A stretch of 64,000 bases of DNA from an uncultured Roseovarius sp. (GCA_947497295.1 CANMFU010000003.1:124001-188000), one strand, 5' to 3'. Shown: positions 1 through 8,502, numbered from the stretch's first letter. Numbers and translations are program-made. The notes: generated by a model from the sequence alone, not told the origin.

Positions 1-1
1 G

Positions 2-934
2 ATCCTGCGCTACCTTGGCACCTGCGACGGCAACATGCAGAACGGCAACCTGCGCGCTGATGTGAACGTCAGTATCTGCCGCCCCGGCCAATATGAGAAA
101 TATCAGGCGACGCAGGATTTCTCGCACCTCGGCACGCGCTGCGAGATCAAGAACATGAACTCGATGCGGTTTATCCAAGCCGCGATCGAGGTGGAGGCCC
201 GCCGCCAGATCGCCATTGTCGAGGCGGGCGGCGAGGTGGTGCAGGAAACGCGCCTCTATGACCCGGACAAGAACGAAACCCGCTCCATGCGCTCCAAGGA
301 AGAGGCGCATGATTATCGCTACTTCCCCGATCCCGACCTGCTGCCGCTTGAGATCGAGCAGGACTGGGTGGATCGCATCAAAGCCACCCTGCCCGAATTG
401 CCGGACGCCAAAAAGGCCCGCTTTGTGCTGGATTTCGGCCTGTCGGAATATGACGCCTCGGTGCTGACCGCCGAGGTCGCCAATGCCGCCTATTTCGAAT
501 CCGCAGCCAATGGCCGCGATGGCAAGCTGGTGGCGAACTGGGTCATCAACGAGCTGTTCGGCCGCCTGAAAAAGGAAGGCGCTGACATCACAGACAGCCC
601 TGTTTCCCCGGCGCAGTTGGGCGGGATCGTCGATCTGATCGCATCGGACGCGATTTCCGGCAAGATCGCCAAGGACCTGTTTGAAATCGTCTATACCGAG
701 GGCGGTGATCCGGCGCAGATCGTCGAAGATCGCGGCATGAAACAAGTGACCGATACCGGCGCAATCGAGGAGGCGGTGGATCGCATCATCGCCGAAAACC
801 CCGCGCAGGTCGAAAAGGCGCAGGCCAACCCGAAACTGGCCGGCTGGTTCGTCGGTCAGGTGATGAAGGCCACCGGTGGCAAGGCAAACCCGAAGGCCGT
901 GAACGACATCGTCGCCGCCAAACTGGGCCAATGA
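2..934 (+). CDS. gatB: Aspartyl/glutamyl-tRNA amidotransferase subunit B (3' part)
   Basis: GatB of the GatCAB amidotransferase, which converts misacylated Asp-tRNA(Asn) and Glu-tRNA(Gln) to the amide forms. The window begins inside the gene: the frame is open from base 2 and reads into the conserved GatB core ([20 protein letters not shown], then a YRYFPDPDL motif) followed by the helical and YqeY-like tRNA-binding C-terminal domains. About 310 codons are present of roughly 500 usual for the family, so the N-terminal part of the cradle domain lies outside. The stop codon overlaps the start of the next gene (ATGA), which implies translational coupling. Nothing in the visible part looks damaged. 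Confidence 0.97.
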   Translation: MLRYLGTCDGNMQNGNLRADVNVSICRPGQYEKYQATQDFSHLGTRCEIKNMNSMRFIQAAIEVEARRQIAIVEAGGEVVQETRLYDPDKNETRSMRSKEEAHDYRYFPDPDLLPLEIEQDWVDRIKATLPELPDAKKARFVLDFGLSEYDASVLTAEVANAAYFESAANGRDGKLVANWVINELFGRLKKEGADITDSPVSPAQLGGIVDLIASDAISGKIAKDLFEIVYTEGGDPAQIVEDRGMKQVTDTGAIEEAVDRIIAENPAQVEKAQANPKLAGWFVGQVMKATGGKANPKAVNDIVAAKLGQ

Positions 935-1425
935 CCGTCGCCGCTGCCCAAAACGGCCCGGCCATGTCGGACTGGATGACCATTCGGCCTGAGTGGATCG
1001 ACTTTAACGGCCACCTTAACATGGCCTACTATAATGTGCTGTTCGATGATGGCATCGACGACATCTACCGCCTGATCGGCTTTGGCGCCGATTACGCGCG
1101 CACCCGCGGCATGACCACCTATGTCGCTGATTTTCGTGTGCGCTACTTGCGCGAATTGCACGAAGGCGACCGCGTGCGCTGTGCCTTTTACCTGCTGGAT
1201 CACGATTCCAAACGATTTCACTGCTTTCAGGAGTTGTTCCACGAAGATGGCTGGATGGCTGCCACGGCCGAGGGGCTGACGCTGCATGTCGATATGAACG
1301 GTCCGCGGGTGGCGCCCATGCCCGCCGACATTGCGGCTAATGTTGCGGCAATGCAGGCCGCCCACGACCTGCTGCCGCGCCCTCACGGCGTTGGACTGCC
1401 CATCGGAATTCCCCGAAAAACGTAA
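931..1425 (+). CDS. Hot-dog fold acyl-CoA thioesterase family protein
   Basis: A 164-residue protein of the 4-hydroxybenzoyl-CoA thioesterase type (single hot-dog domain). The family hydrolyses acyl-CoA thioesters in the cytoplasm. Recognisable features are the N-terminal [13 protein letters not shown] segment, which carries the conserved Asn-Gly-His region of the active-site helix, and a central [17 protein letters not shown] strand region typical of FcbC/YbgC-like enzymes. The ATG overlaps the gatB stop; an internal ATG at 964 (MSDWMTI) is an alternative start. The sequence also resembles the thioesterases linked to carnitine/betaine catabolism, but no such genes are adjacent, so the substrate is unknown. 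Confidence 0.85.
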   Translation: MTVAAAQNGPAMSDWMTIRPEWIDFNGHLNMAYYNVLFDDGIDDIYRLIGFGADYARTRGMTTYVADFRVRYLRELHEGDRVRCAFYLLDHDSKRFHCFQELFHEDGWMAATAEGLTLHVDMNGPRVAPMPADIAANVAAMQAAHDLLPRPHGVGLPIGIPRKT

Positions 1426-1491
1426 CGCCCCTTTCAACCTGCGCCCGGCGCGCTTAGGTAAGACGCCACCACGAGCAGAACGGAGCCCGCA

Positions 1492-1983
1492 ATGGCGCAT
1501 TTCGAATACAAGGTCATTCCGGCCCCTACAAAGGGCCAAAAGGCCCAAGGGATCAAATCACCCGAGGCCCGTTTTGCCAACACAATTGAAGGGTTGCTGA
1601 ACGAACAGGCCGCCGACGGGTGGGAGTATCTGCGTACCGACATCCTGCCCAGCGACGAGCGGTCGGGCCTGACCGGGACGCAGACGCTTTACCGTACGCT
1701 GCTGGTGTTTCGTCGCTGCAAGGGCGGATCTCAGCATGCTGCTGACGATATGATTGCGTCCGCCCAAGAGGTTGCCGAGGCTGTATCGCAGGAAAAAGCG
1801 CCCCAGCGGCGCGAGCCGTCGCTTGCCCCGGTCCGGCCGACACGCGGAGATCCCGCGCCAGCGCCGGAAACGCCAGCGCCCGAAACGCCAGAGCCTGAAA
1901 CGCCCAAACCCGACACACCCGCGCCGGATCCCGACACACCAGACCCGGACGCCCCTAAGCCCGGTACACCCAAACCCGATTGA
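1492..1983 (+). CDS. DUF4177 domain protein with Pro/Glu/Thr repeat tail
   Basis: A 163-residue protein in two parts. Residues 1 to about 75 form a DUF4177-like small domain (FEYKVIPAP near the start, DGWEYLRTD in the middle, LLVFRR at the end). From about residue 115 the protein is a low-complexity run of PETPAPETP and PDTP units, probably a disordered and extended tail. There is no signal peptide. A GGAG lies about 9 bases before the ATG. The stop is only two bases from the end of bolA on the opposite strand, so the two genes converge. Function is unknown; the family has no established activity. Confidence 0.85.
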   Translation: MAHFEYKVIPAPTKGQKAQGIKSPEARFANTIEGLLNEQAADGWEYLRTDILPSDERSGLTGTQTLYRTLLVFRRCKGGSQHAADDMIASAQEVAEAVSQEKAPQRREPSLAPVRPTRGDPAPAPETPAPETPEPETPKPDTPAPDPDTPDPDAPKPGTPKPD

Positions 1984-1985
1984 AC

Positions 1986-2243
1986 TCAGGCTTCGACCTC
2001 AATCGCCAAGGCATGAATCCGCCCGATCAGGTCAGGACCGATGGCCGCATGGATGGCGCGGTGGCGCGCGATGCGCGACATGGGCGCCAATTCGGGCGCC
2101 TTGATACGAACACGAAAATGCGATTGGCCGCCTTCTGGGTATCCGGCATGGCCGCGGTGCGCTTCGCTTTCGTCAATGACCTCAAGGATCTGAGCATCAA
2201 AGCTCTGCTCCAGCGCCGCGCGGATTTCTGCTGTCTTATCCAT
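1986..2243 (-). CDS. BolA family protein
   Basis: An 85-residue BolA-like protein. BolA proteins partner with monothiol glutaredoxins in Fe-S cluster trafficking, and some act in envelope or stress control. The sequence has the BolA core: a short N-terminal helix (IRAALEQSFDAQILEVIDES), the GHAGYPEGGQSHFRVRI loop and strand, then the RIARHRAIHAAIG helix with the conserved Arg/His residues. The reading frame extends further upstream, but the family start is the ATG at 2243, which gives the normal length. It diverges from the J-domain gene 76 bp away; bolA next to a J-domain gene and cobS/cobT is a familiar alphaproteobacterial neighbourhood. Confidence 0.93.
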   Translation of the reverse strand: MDKTAEIRAALEQSFDAQILEVIDESEAHRGHAGYPEGGQSHFRVRIKAPELAPMSRIARHRAIHAAIGPDLIGRIHALAIEVEA

Positions 2244-2319
2244 AATATCGACCGTAGCCCCCTTCAATTCGTGCCCAATTAGATTAGAGTATCCGCTTCG
2301 ACTCGCATAGAGGTGCCAG

Positions 2320-2946
2320 ATGACCAAATCAGATCCCTTTGGCTTCGACATGTCCGTTTCCTCGGCCAAGAAGAAGAACCCCCGCGGCAGGCGCGGAATG
2401 TCCGGTGCGTCCGAGACCTCGCAGCGCCAATGTGAACATGCTGGCTGCGAGAACCCCGGTCTCTACCGCGCTCCAAAGGCGCCCGATGTGCTGGATGAAT
2501 TCTTTTGGTTTTGCCAGGAGCATGCCCGCGAGTACAACCTGAAATGGAATTTCTTTGACGGCACCACAGAGGCGGAGATGAACGCGCAACTGTCCAAGGA
2601 CAAGGTGTGGGAGCGCCAGACCAAGGCATTTACCGACCCCGAGGCGCGCGCGTGGGCCCGGCTGGGCATTGAGGATCCGCATCAGGTGCTGGGTGGAAAT
2701 GCTACCCGCAATCCCGGCAAGGAAAAGGCCGGTGGGGGCAGACGCCTGCCCCCGACCGAGCGGCAGGCCATCGACATTCTGGAGGCCAAGGACACCATGA
2801 CAAAGGCCGAAGTGCGCAAAAATTACCGCGCCCTGATCAAGGTGCTGCACCCTGATATCAACGGTGGCGACCGCAGTCAGGAAGAGCAGCTGCAACAAGT
2901 CATGTGGGCCTGGGATCAGATCAAGAACAGCCGGAATTTCAAATAG
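2320..2946 (+). CDS. J domain-containing protein (DnaJ-like co-chaperone)
   Basis: A 208-residue cytoplasmic protein with a C-terminal J domain at about residues 148-205, including the HPD tripeptide (LHPDINGGD) needed to stimulate DnaK ATPase. The N-terminal half has a small Cys/His-containing segment (CEHAGCENPG, then FCQEHARE) that may bind zinc, and no Gly/Phe or DnaJ zinc-finger region, so it is a type III J protein. It diverges from bolA. In relatives this gene is followed by cobS, but here about 4 kb of other genes lie between. Its stop codon directly abuts the next ATG. Confidence 0.92.
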   Translation: MTKSDPFGFDMSVSSAKKKNPRGRRGMSGASETSQRQCEHAGCENPGLYRAPKAPDVLDEFFWFCQEHAREYNLKWNFFDGTTEAEMNAQLSKDKVWERQTKAFTDPEARAWARLGIEDPHQVLGGNATRNPGKEKAGGGRRLPPTERQAIDILEAKDTMTKAEVRKNYRALIKVLHPDINGGDRSQEEQLQQVMWAWDQIKNSRNFK

Positions 2947-3309
2947 ATGCGGGGCGCGCCTGCATATCGGCGCCAAGCGCGGCGGGTCTGGCGTTCGGGT
3001 CTGCGCGCTGCCGTTATCATGCTGGTCGCGATCGTTGCCAGCACCGGCCACGCTACTGCCATGGTCAGTCACTCGGGCGATATGAGCATCTCCGACGCGT
3101 CTCAAATTGCGATGGCGTGCTGCGACGAGGCCAGCGGCACGCCCCATGCGACACCCGCCTGCGGGGCGTTTTTTGCACCGGATCAATTTCAGATCCCACA
3201 GCCAAACATCCATATGGCAAGACGCACTGCGCCCAGTATCGCCCCTGCGCGACATGGTCAGACGCTGGCGCCGCCTTTGGACCCTCCGCGATACAGCAAA
3301 CAGATCTGA
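2947..3309 (+). CDS. Small secreted or membrane-anchored Cys-containing hypothetical protein
   Basis: A 120-residue protein starting on the base after the J-domain stop, so probably co-translated with it. A basic N-terminus (RRQARRVWRSGLR) is followed by one hydrophobic segment at about residues 21-33, which looks like an uncleaved anchor or signal peptide. The exported part has a CC pair and one further Cys (ACGAFF) plus several His and Met residues, and the tail is Pro-rich. It lies directly before a copper-type DUF411 gene and superficially resembles DUF2946-type small metal-related proteins. A metal role is inferred from context only. Confidence 0.6.
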   Translation: MRGAPAYRRQARRVWRSGLRAAVIMLVAIVASTGHATAMVSHSGDMSISDASQIAMACCDEASGTPHATPACGAFFAPDQFQIPQPNIHMARRTAPSIAPARHGQTLAPPLDPPRYSKQI

Positions 3310-3345
3310 CACTGACTAAATGCTGTTATCAAACGGAGTACTCTC

Positions 3346-3801
3346 ATGAAACTCATGCAAAATCTGGTCGCTGCTGCGGCTTTCTCAATCACCTTGACGG
3401 CGCCCCTATGGGCTGAAGACAGTGCGAATTCCATGGTCGTGACCAAGACGCCGAGCTGCGGCTGCTGCACTGACTGGGCCGATCTGGCTCGCGCCGAAGG
3501 CTATGACGTGGAAGTCATTGAAAATGCCGATTACGGCGCGATCAAGCACGACCACGGCGTGCCTGCGGGCTTGTCCTCATGCCACTCCACGCGCATCGGC
3601 GGCTATGTGGTCGAAGGGCATGTGCCCTTTGCCGCGCTGGCCAAGCTGTTGCGCGAAAAGCCCGCCATCAGCGGTATCGCGGTACCCGGCATGCCGATGG
3701 GCTCGCCTGGTATGGGCGACGATCCCAGCGCGCGATTTGACGTGATGTCGTTTGGCGGTGACGCTGCCGAGGGCGAAGTGTTCTACCGCGCCGGCGAATG
3801 A
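3346..3801 (+). CDS. DUF411 domain periplasmic protein, likely copper-binding
   Basis: A 151-residue exported protein. Residues 1-23 form a signal peptide ending LWA-ED. The mature part is a DUF411 domain with the CGCC motif at residues 38-41 (PSCGCCTDW), a conserved DHGVPAGLSSCHST segment, and a C-terminal GMPMGSPGM stretch rich in methionine. DUF411 proteins are often encoded beside copper-resistance genes and are thought to bind copper in the periplasm. The upstream neighbour is a small Cys-containing exported protein. Translation starts 36 bp after it, so the two may share a transcript. Confidence 0.9.
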   Translation: MKLMQNLVAAAAFSITLTAPLWAEDSANSMVVTKTPSCGCCTDWADLARAEGYDVEVIENADYGAIKHDHGVPAGLSSCHSTRIGGYVVEGHVPFAALAKLLREKPAISGIAVPGMPMGSPGMGDDPSARFDVMSFGGDAAEGEVFYRAGE

Positions 3802-3820
3802 TCGCTACGCTTTAACACAA

Positions 3821-3852
3821 ATGCGCCCGGCGGAGGCATCCGCCGGGCGCAT
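3821..3852. terminator. Shared hairpin between convergent genes
   Basis: A perfect 13-bp inverted repeat (ATGCGCCCGGCGG and its complement, 6-base loop) sits between the stop of the DUF411 gene and the stop of osmC on the opposite strand. No long T-run follows on either side, so it is a terminator-like hairpin that may serve both directions. Confidence 0.65.
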
Positions 3853-3876
3853 GTTGCGTCGTGAATCAGTAAGACT

Positions 3877-4299
3877 TTACAGCAACTTAGCGTCTAACGT
3901 AATTTCTGCCGTCAATAGTTTGGAAATTGGGCAGTTCTTTTTCGTCGCCTCTGCGACCTCTTGAAAATCCGCCTCGCTGATTCCGGGGATCTTGGCGCTG
4001 ACGTCCAGATGCACCTTGGTCACGGCAAATCCGCCATCAACCTCGGACAATGTCACATTGGCCTTGGCGTTGATCTCATCGGCTTTCAAATCCTTCTCGC
4101 CCAGCCCCAGCGACATCGCCATCGCGTAGCAGCTGGCATGGGCCGCGCCGACCAGCTCTTCGGGGTTGGTGCCGGGCGTATCCTCGAACCGCGTGTTAAA
4201 GCCGTAGGCATTGTCCTTGAGCGCACCGCTTTCGGTGCTGACATGGCCCTTGCCGGTTTTCAGATCGCCTTTCCAAACTGCGGAACCTGTGCGTTGCAT
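3877..4299 (-). CDS. OsmC/Ohr family peroxiredoxin
   Basis: A 140-residue OsmC-type thiol peroxidase, which reduces organic hydroperoxides in the cytoplasm. The two redox-active cysteines of the family are visible, one in AHASCYAMAMS in the middle and one in TKKNCPISKLL near the C-terminus. The GTNPEELVGAAHASC context is typical of the OsmC rather than the Ohr branch. Length matches the family. An AGGAG lies 7 bases before the ATG. The gene converges with the DUF411 gene and lies just downstream of msrB on the same strand, forming a small oxidative-stress group. Confidence 0.93.
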   Translation of the reverse strand: MQRTGSAVWKGDLKTGKGHVSTESGALKDNAYGFNTRFEDTPGTNPEELVGAAHASCYAMAMSLGLGEKDLKADEINAKANVTLSEVDGGFAVTKVHLDVSAKIPGISEADFQEVAEATKKNCPISKLLTAEITLDAKLL

Positions 4300-4399
4300 A
4301 TCATTCTCCTATTGTTATCGCGCTTTTCAAATCGTGAACGGGCCGCCGCGGCGACCCTTCTGAGACAAAACGCAATCGCGCCAGATTGGTTGCATCGGT

Positions 4400-4882
4400 T
4401 CAGGCCGCCGCAAATTTCAGGCTGACGCCGTTCAGGCAATGACGCTTGCCTGTAGGTGCCGGACCGTCGTCAAAGATGTGGCCCAGATGACTGCCGCAGC
4501 GGCTGCAGTGGCATTCAGTGCGCACGGAAAAGAACGAGCGGTCTTCCTTGGTGCCGATCGCGCCGTCCTTGGCCTTCCAGAAGCTGGGCCAGCCGGTGCC
4601 GCTGTCGTACTTTGTGTCGGACGAATAAAGCGGCTGGTCGCAGCCCCGGCACAGGTAGGTGCCGTCGTCATAGACCTTGTCCAGCGGCGATGATCCGGCG
4701 CGCTCTGTCGCCTCTTCGCGCATGACAGCGTATTCCGCATCGCTCAACATAGCGCGCCATTCTTCCTCGGTACGCATCACTTCGAATTTGCCCTCGGCGC
4801 GAGCTGGCGCACCCATGCGTCCGAAAATCGCTGCCGACCCGGCGGCAATAGCAGCGCCGGTGATGAAATGTCGTCTGTCCAT
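4400..4882 (-). CDS. msrB: Peptide-methionine (R)-S-oxide reductase MsrB, Tat-exported
   Basis: MsrB reduces methionine-R-sulfoxide in proteins. The protein begins DRRHFITGAAIAAG, a twin-arginine signal, and the hydrophobic stretch ends before ARAEGKFE, so the enzyme should act in the periplasm. The MsrB domain follows, with two zinc CxxC pairs (CRGCD and CSRCG), the GTGWPSFW motif and the catalytic Cys in GKRHCLNG close to the C-terminus. The start at 4882 is chosen over an ATG 15 bases further upstream because GAGGAG lies 6-7 bases before it. Length is about 160 residues, normal for an MsrB with a leader. Confidence 0.93.
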   Translation of the reverse strand: MDRRHFITGAAIAAGSAAIFGRMGAPARAEGKFEVMRTEEEWRAMLSDAEYAVMREEATERAGSSPLDKVYDDGTYLCRGCDQPLYSSDTKYDSGTGWPSFWKAKDGAIGTKEDRSFFSVRTECHCSRCGSHLGHIFDDGPAPTGKRHCLNGVSLKFAAA

Positions 4883-4943
4883 GTGTTCGCTCCTCATGCG
4901 GTGCGCGGAGTGCCGCGCGGCTTTGACGTCAATCTGAAACCAA

Positions 4944-4971
4944 CAGGCCCAGCTCGCAAGAGCCGGGCCTG
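4944..4971 (-). terminator. Intrinsic terminator downstream of the fasciclin gene
   Basis: Read on the minus strand, CAGGCCC and GCTC arms pair with their complements around a TTGC loop with one mismatch, and a T-rich stretch (TTGGTTTCAGATT) follows. It lies 34 bp after the stop of the fasciclin gene and before msrB, so it would separate the two transcripts. Confidence 0.65.
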
Positions 4972-5004
4972 CCAGATCACCGGATCGTGTGGTTTTGTGC
5001 GCCC

Positions 5005-5559
5005 TTACTTGGCGGCGGGCAGGATCACGGTATCGACAACGTGGATGACGCCGTTTGATTGATCGACATCCGCGATGGTGACGGTGATCTTCTGGCCCTG
5101 CTCGTCCTCCAGCATGATCATACCGCCGTCATAGGTCGCATTCAGCTTGCAGCCGCCCAGCGTGGGAACGATATGTGCGCCGCCGTCATCGTCGATCATG
5201 CCCATGATCGCGCCCGACATCGCATCGGCGCCGACAACGTGGCAGGTCAGGATCTGCGTCAGCTGGTCCTTGTTCTCGGGCTTCAGCAGGTTTTCAACCG
5301 TGCCCTCGGGCAACTTGGCAAAGGCGTCATTGGTGGGGGCAAACACGGTGAACGGGCCTTCGCCCGACAGCGTTTCAACCAGACCGGCAGCCTTGACCGC
5401 GGCGACCAGCGTGGTGTGATCGGCCGAATTCACCGCATTCTCAACGATGTTCTTGTCCGCATACATTTCCGCGCCGCCAACCATCGGATTTTCGGCATGG
5501 GCGCCAGTGGCAAGGATCGCTGCGGTGGCTGTGGCGGTCATCAGTGTCTTGAAAGTCAT
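5005..5559 (-). CDS. Secreted fasciclin (FAS1) domain protein
   Basis: A 184-residue secreted protein. The signal peptide spans residues 1-22 (FKTLMTATATAAILATGAHA). A single FAS1 domain follows, with the H1-type motif FTVFAPTNDAFAKLP and the C-terminal H2-type NGVIHVVDTVILP. FAS1 domains mediate cell-surface adhesion or binding; the ligand here is unknown. The start is set at the ATG with GGGAG upstream, not at the longer frame start at 5661. The gene lies downstream of an ECF sigma/anti-sigma pair on the same strand, and is a plausible target of that sigma factor. Confidence 0.93.
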   Translation of the reverse strand: MTFKTLMTATATAAILATGAHAENPMVGGAEMYADKNIVENAVNSADHTTLVAAVKAAGLVETLSGEGPFTVFAPTNDAFAKLPEGTVENLLKPENKDQLTQILTCHVVGADAMSGAIMGMIDDDGGAHIVPTLGGCKLNATYDGGMIMLEDEQGQKITVTIADVDQSNGVIHVVDTVILPAAK

Positions 5560-5667
5560 GGATTTCTCCCTTGGGTGTGAAGGCGGTATCGCCTGTAGAC
5601 CCCCCAACTCACGCAAGCAGGAACGGCAGAGTTTCAAAACAGTGATAATAAATTTCGGCACGCCGGA

Positions 5668-6381
5668 TCAGGCAGGTGTAATTTTGCCACTGGCCAGGAC
5701 TGTTCCCGTCGGCGCGCCGGTGGGCGATCCGCCGGGCGGCTCGTCGGAAACTGCCAGCAGTCCGCCGTTAATTTGTGCGCGCAACTCTTCCGCGACATTC
5801 AGCCGCGCGGTGCCGCTATCGGGCAGAATGCCCAGCGACACGGGCTCATTGCCACCCGCGATCAGCCACAGCTCCAGCGCGCGCCCGGTCGGCGCCGTGC
5901 CGGCCAGCCGCTCAATATACAGCAGCCCGCCATCCGCGTCATAACTTGCAGCCAGCATCAAAGAGCCGTCTTCGGCGGCGATACTGGCCGTGTAGCCCGG
6001 CAATTCCGGCTCGCCCGTCAACAGCCCGGCATTCACCACCAGCAACACGGCAACCGCTGCGGCAACCGCGCCGCCCACCAGCCAGCCAAGCCCGCGCCAA
6101 CCCGCAAACGGGCGACGCACAGACGGCGATGCAGCAAAGAGGTCAGCGTCGATCCGGGCCTTGAGCGCGGCGGGGGGCGCGACCTCTGGGATTCCATCGG
6201 TCAGCCCGGCGAACCCCTCTGCCCATCCCGCATAAAGCGCGCGAAGATCTGGCTCGCGGGCCATGCGCGCCTCGAACTCTGACGCTTCATCTACAGGCAG
6301 CAACCCAAGCGCGTATTCGCCCGCAAGGATGCGGTCTGCGTCCTCGTCATATGGGGGCTGGCCGGTCATCGGGTCAAACAT
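5668..6381 (-). CDS. RskA-type transmembrane anti-sigma factor
   Basis: A 237-residue anti-sigma factor. The cytoplasmic N-terminal part (ILAGEYALGLLPVDEASEFEARM) is the sigma-binding helix region found in RskA/anti-SigK proteins. One transmembrane helix follows at about residues 96-121 (WLVGGAVAAAVAVLLVVNAG), then the periplasmic RskA domain with its ALELWLIAGG motif. Signal-dependent proteolysis of such proteins releases the sigma factor. The start codon overlaps the end of the sigma gene by 16 bp, and AAGGGA precedes it, so the two are translated together. Confidence 0.93.
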   Translation of the reverse strand: MFDPMTGQPPYDEDADRILAGEYALGLLPVDEASEFEARMAREPDLRALYAGWAEGFAGLTDGIPEVAPPAALKARIDADLFAASPSVRRPFAGWRGLGWLVGGAVAAAVAVLLVVNAGLLTGEPELPGYTASIAAEDGSLMLAASYDADGGLLYIERLAGTAPTGRALELWLIAGGNEPVSLGILPDSGTARLNVAEELRAQINGGLLAVSDEPPGGSPTGAPTGTVLASGKITPA

Positions 6382-6905
6382 TCCCTTAGTTTCAATAGGC
6401 TACGGCGCAACCACGTGCGCATCGTGTTCAGCGGCACATCGAAATGCGCCGCCAGATCGGCATATGTTTCGCCGCCCAGATAGGCGCGGCGCACGGCCTC
6501 AGCCCGGTTCGCGTTCAATTCGCCCAGACAGGCGGCGATCTGCGCGCGCTCGCCACTTTGCATAACCTGCTCCTCCGGTCCCGGGGCGGTGTCGGCCAGC
6601 GTCTCGGCCAGTTCCAGGCCCGGCTGAGCATCGCGGCGGCGGCGAAGGCGGTCAATCGCCGTGTTGCGCGCGATGGTGATCAGCCATGTCATCGGGCTCA
6701 GCCCATTGACGCGGTAGCGGTCCGCGCGCCGCCAGATCTTGACGTAAACCTCCTGCGCCACCTCCTCGGCCTCGGTGCGGTCGTCCAAGACACGCAGGCA
6801 GATGCCGAATAGTTTCGCCGATGTCTGCATATAGAGATCCGCAAACGCTGCGCGTTCGCCCATCGCAGTGCGGGCAATCAACTGTTCCAGATCTTCATGT
6901 GTCAC
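6366..6905 (-). CDS. ECF-family RNA polymerase sigma factor
   Basis: A 179-residue sigma-70 family factor with only regions 2 and 4. Region 2 includes ADLYMQTSAKLFGICLRVL and the DRTEAEEVAQEVYVKIWRR helix. Region 4 includes the helix-turn-helix with YLGGETYADLAAHFDVPLNTMRTWLRRSLLKL. The start is a GTG at 6905; no good ATG lies nearby. It forms an overlapping pair with the RskA-like gene, and a fasciclin gene follows, the same association as SigK/RskA with the FAS1 proteins MPT70/MPT83 of mycobacteria. Control of the fasciclin gene here is an inference from that parallel. Confidence 0.94.
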   Translation of the reverse strand: MTHEDLEQLIARTAMGERAAFADLYMQTSAKLFGICLRVLDDRTEAEEVAQEVYVKIWRRADRYRVNGLSPMTWLITIARNTAIDRLRRRRDAQPGLELAETLADTAPGPEEQVMQSGERAQIAACLGELNANRAEAVRRAYLGGETYADLAAHFDVPLNTMRTWLRRSLLKLRECLTR

Positions 6906-7074
6906 GGTGGCGCTTGGCTCGCTAACTGTCGGTCACGCCAAAAAACAGCGCATCCGGTCACGGTATAGGAGGGCGCAGGTGCGAGACCAGCAAATCTTTC
7001 CTTTCCCTTGCCCTTGGCAAAGATATGTTGCACCACATGTCGCAATGGAACGATGCTAAATTGAGGACCCCGAC

Positions 7075-8061
7075 ATGGCCGATGGCATGATTGACGCGAC
7101 CGCGAGACCGACCGAAGACATCGATGTGCGCGAGGTGTTCGGCATCGACACGGACATGCACATCAAAGGCTTTGCCCAGCGCACCGACCGCGTGCCGGAT
7201 AATGACAGCACCTATAAATTTGACCGCGACACGACGCTTGCGATCCTTGCAGGGTTTTCCCACAACCGCCGCGTAATGATCCAGGGCTATCACGGCACCG
7301 GCAAATCCACCCATATCGAACAGGTGGCCAGCCGCCTGAACTGGCCCTGCGTCCGGGTGAACCTCGACAGCCATATCAGCCGGATCGACCTGATCGGCAA
7401 GGACGCGATCAAACTGAAGGACGGCGTGCAGGTCACTGAATTCCATGAGGGAATCCTGCCTTGGGCCTTGCGCAATCCGACCGCCATCGTGTTCGATGAA
7501 TATGACGCGGGGCGCCCCGACGTGATGTTCGTCATCCAACGCGTGCTGGAGGCTGACGGCAAGCTGACATTGCTGGATCAGAACGAAGTGATCACGCCGA
7601 ACCCCTATTTCCGCCTGTTTGCCACCGCCAACACCGTTGGACTTGGCGATACGACCGGCCTCTACCACGGCACCCAGCAGATCAATCAGGGCCAGATGGA
7701 CCGCTGGAGCCTTGTTGCCACGCTCAACTATCTCAGCCACGATGCCGAGGTGGCGATCGTGCTGTCGAAAAACCCCAACTACAACACGGCCGCAGGACGC
7801 AAGACGGTCAGCCAGATGGTGACTGTCGCCGATCTTAGCCGAACCGCCTTTATGAATGGTGAATTGTCCACCGTGATGTCGCCGCGCACCGTGATCGCCT
7901 GGGCGCAGAATAACAGCATCTTCCGCGATGTCGGCTATGCTTTCCGTCTGACGTTCCTCAATAAATGCGACGAGCTGGAACGCCAGACAGTCGCCGAATT
8001 CTACCAGCGCTGCTTTGACGAGGAACTGCCCGAAAGCGCGGCAAACGTCAGCATGGCGTGA
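7075..8061 (+). CDS. cobS: Cobaltochelatase subunit CobS
   Basis: CobS, the AAA+ motor subunit of the aerobic cobalt chelatase (CobN-CobS-CobT), which inserts Co(II) into hydrogenobyrinic acid a,c-diamide during cobalamin synthesis. The 328-residue length is typical. The Walker A motif GYHGTGKST is at residues 71-79, Walker B is [10 protein letters not shown], and the sensor region [19 protein letters not shown] follows. It is directed toward cobT, but a lower-GC orphan gene separates the two. CobN is not in this window. Confidence 0.97.
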   Translation: MADGMIDATARPTEDIDVREVFGIDTDMHIKGFAQRTDRVPDNDSTYKFDRDTTLAILAGFSHNRRVMIQGYHGTGKSTHIEQVASRLNWPCVRVNLDSHISRIDLIGKDAIKLKDGVQVTEFHEGILPWALRNPTAIVFDEYDAGRPDVMFVIQRVLEADGKLTLLDQNEVITPNPYFRLFATANTVGLGDTTGLYHGTQQINQGQMDRWSLVATLNYLSHDAEVAIVLSKNPNYNTAAGRKTVSQMVTVADLSRTAFMNGELSTVMSPRTVIAWAQNNSIFRDVGYAFRLTFLNKCDELERQTVAEFYQRCFDEELPESAANVSMA

Positions 8062-8465
8062 TGCAGGTTTGTCGATTCCGCCTATATGCGGCCGTTCTCG
8101 TTGCGGCGGTTTCACTTTTTGCCAGCTCTGCACAATCGAAAGAAAGTAATAGCGTCAATGTGAGGGAGGACTGGGATCATTCTTTGGACCCATCGGCGAC
8201 TATGTCTAGATGTGCCGGCTTTGTTCTCGCGGTCGGCATTTATCGGAAAATCGTAAAGCGCAATCCTGTCTATGGAGATAGCCCCAAAGAGGCAGAGAAA
8301 TTTGAATGGGCGTCCAAACTCAAGTTGAGCCCCCCAGATCCCCAAGGGTGGACCGAACTCTATATGGATGCCTTTGGAGCAGTGACCGTGCCTACCGTCC
8401 TTCCCAACAAGCGCTTTTACCAGCGGGACCGCACAATTTGTGAGCCACTGCTGGCAAGCCCGTGA
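8058..8465 (+). CDS. Orphan secreted hypothetical protein between cobS and cobT
   Basis: An open frame of 135 codons that starts at a GTG overlapping the cobS stop, or at the ATG three bases later. Residues 6-26 look like a signal peptide ([21 protein letters not shown]). The mature part of about 108 residues has two Cys (SRCAGF and RTICEPL) that could form a disulfide, and no motif I recognise. Base composition is close to 50% GC, with AAA, TAT and TTT codons far more common than in cobS or cobT, so it looks like a later insertion. A role in cobalamin synthesis is not indicated. Confidence 0.55.
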   Translation: MMQVCRFRLYAAVLVAAVSLFASSAQSKESNSVNVREDWDHSLDPSATMSRCAGFVLAVGIYRKIVKRNPVYGDSPKEAEKFEWASKLKLSPPDPQGWTELYMDAFGAVTVPTVLPNKRFYQRDRTICEPLLASP

Positions 8466-8502
8466 CTTGTCCCATCCGATTTATTGAGCCATCTTGATCC
8501 CC

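Noticed and set aside
1840..1980. Repeated PETP/PDTP-coding DNA as a possible CRISPR or satellite array
   Set aside because: It is in frame within the DUF4177 gene, units vary and have no unique spacers. It is a low-complexity protein tail.
6906..7074. Cobalamin riboswitch before cobS
   Set aside because: The 170-bp leader shows no B12-box-like sequence.
6958..8133. Long open frame (391 codons) on the minus strand over cobS
   Set aside because: It is the antisense shadow of cobS, has no domain, and the plus-strand frame encodes an intact CobS.
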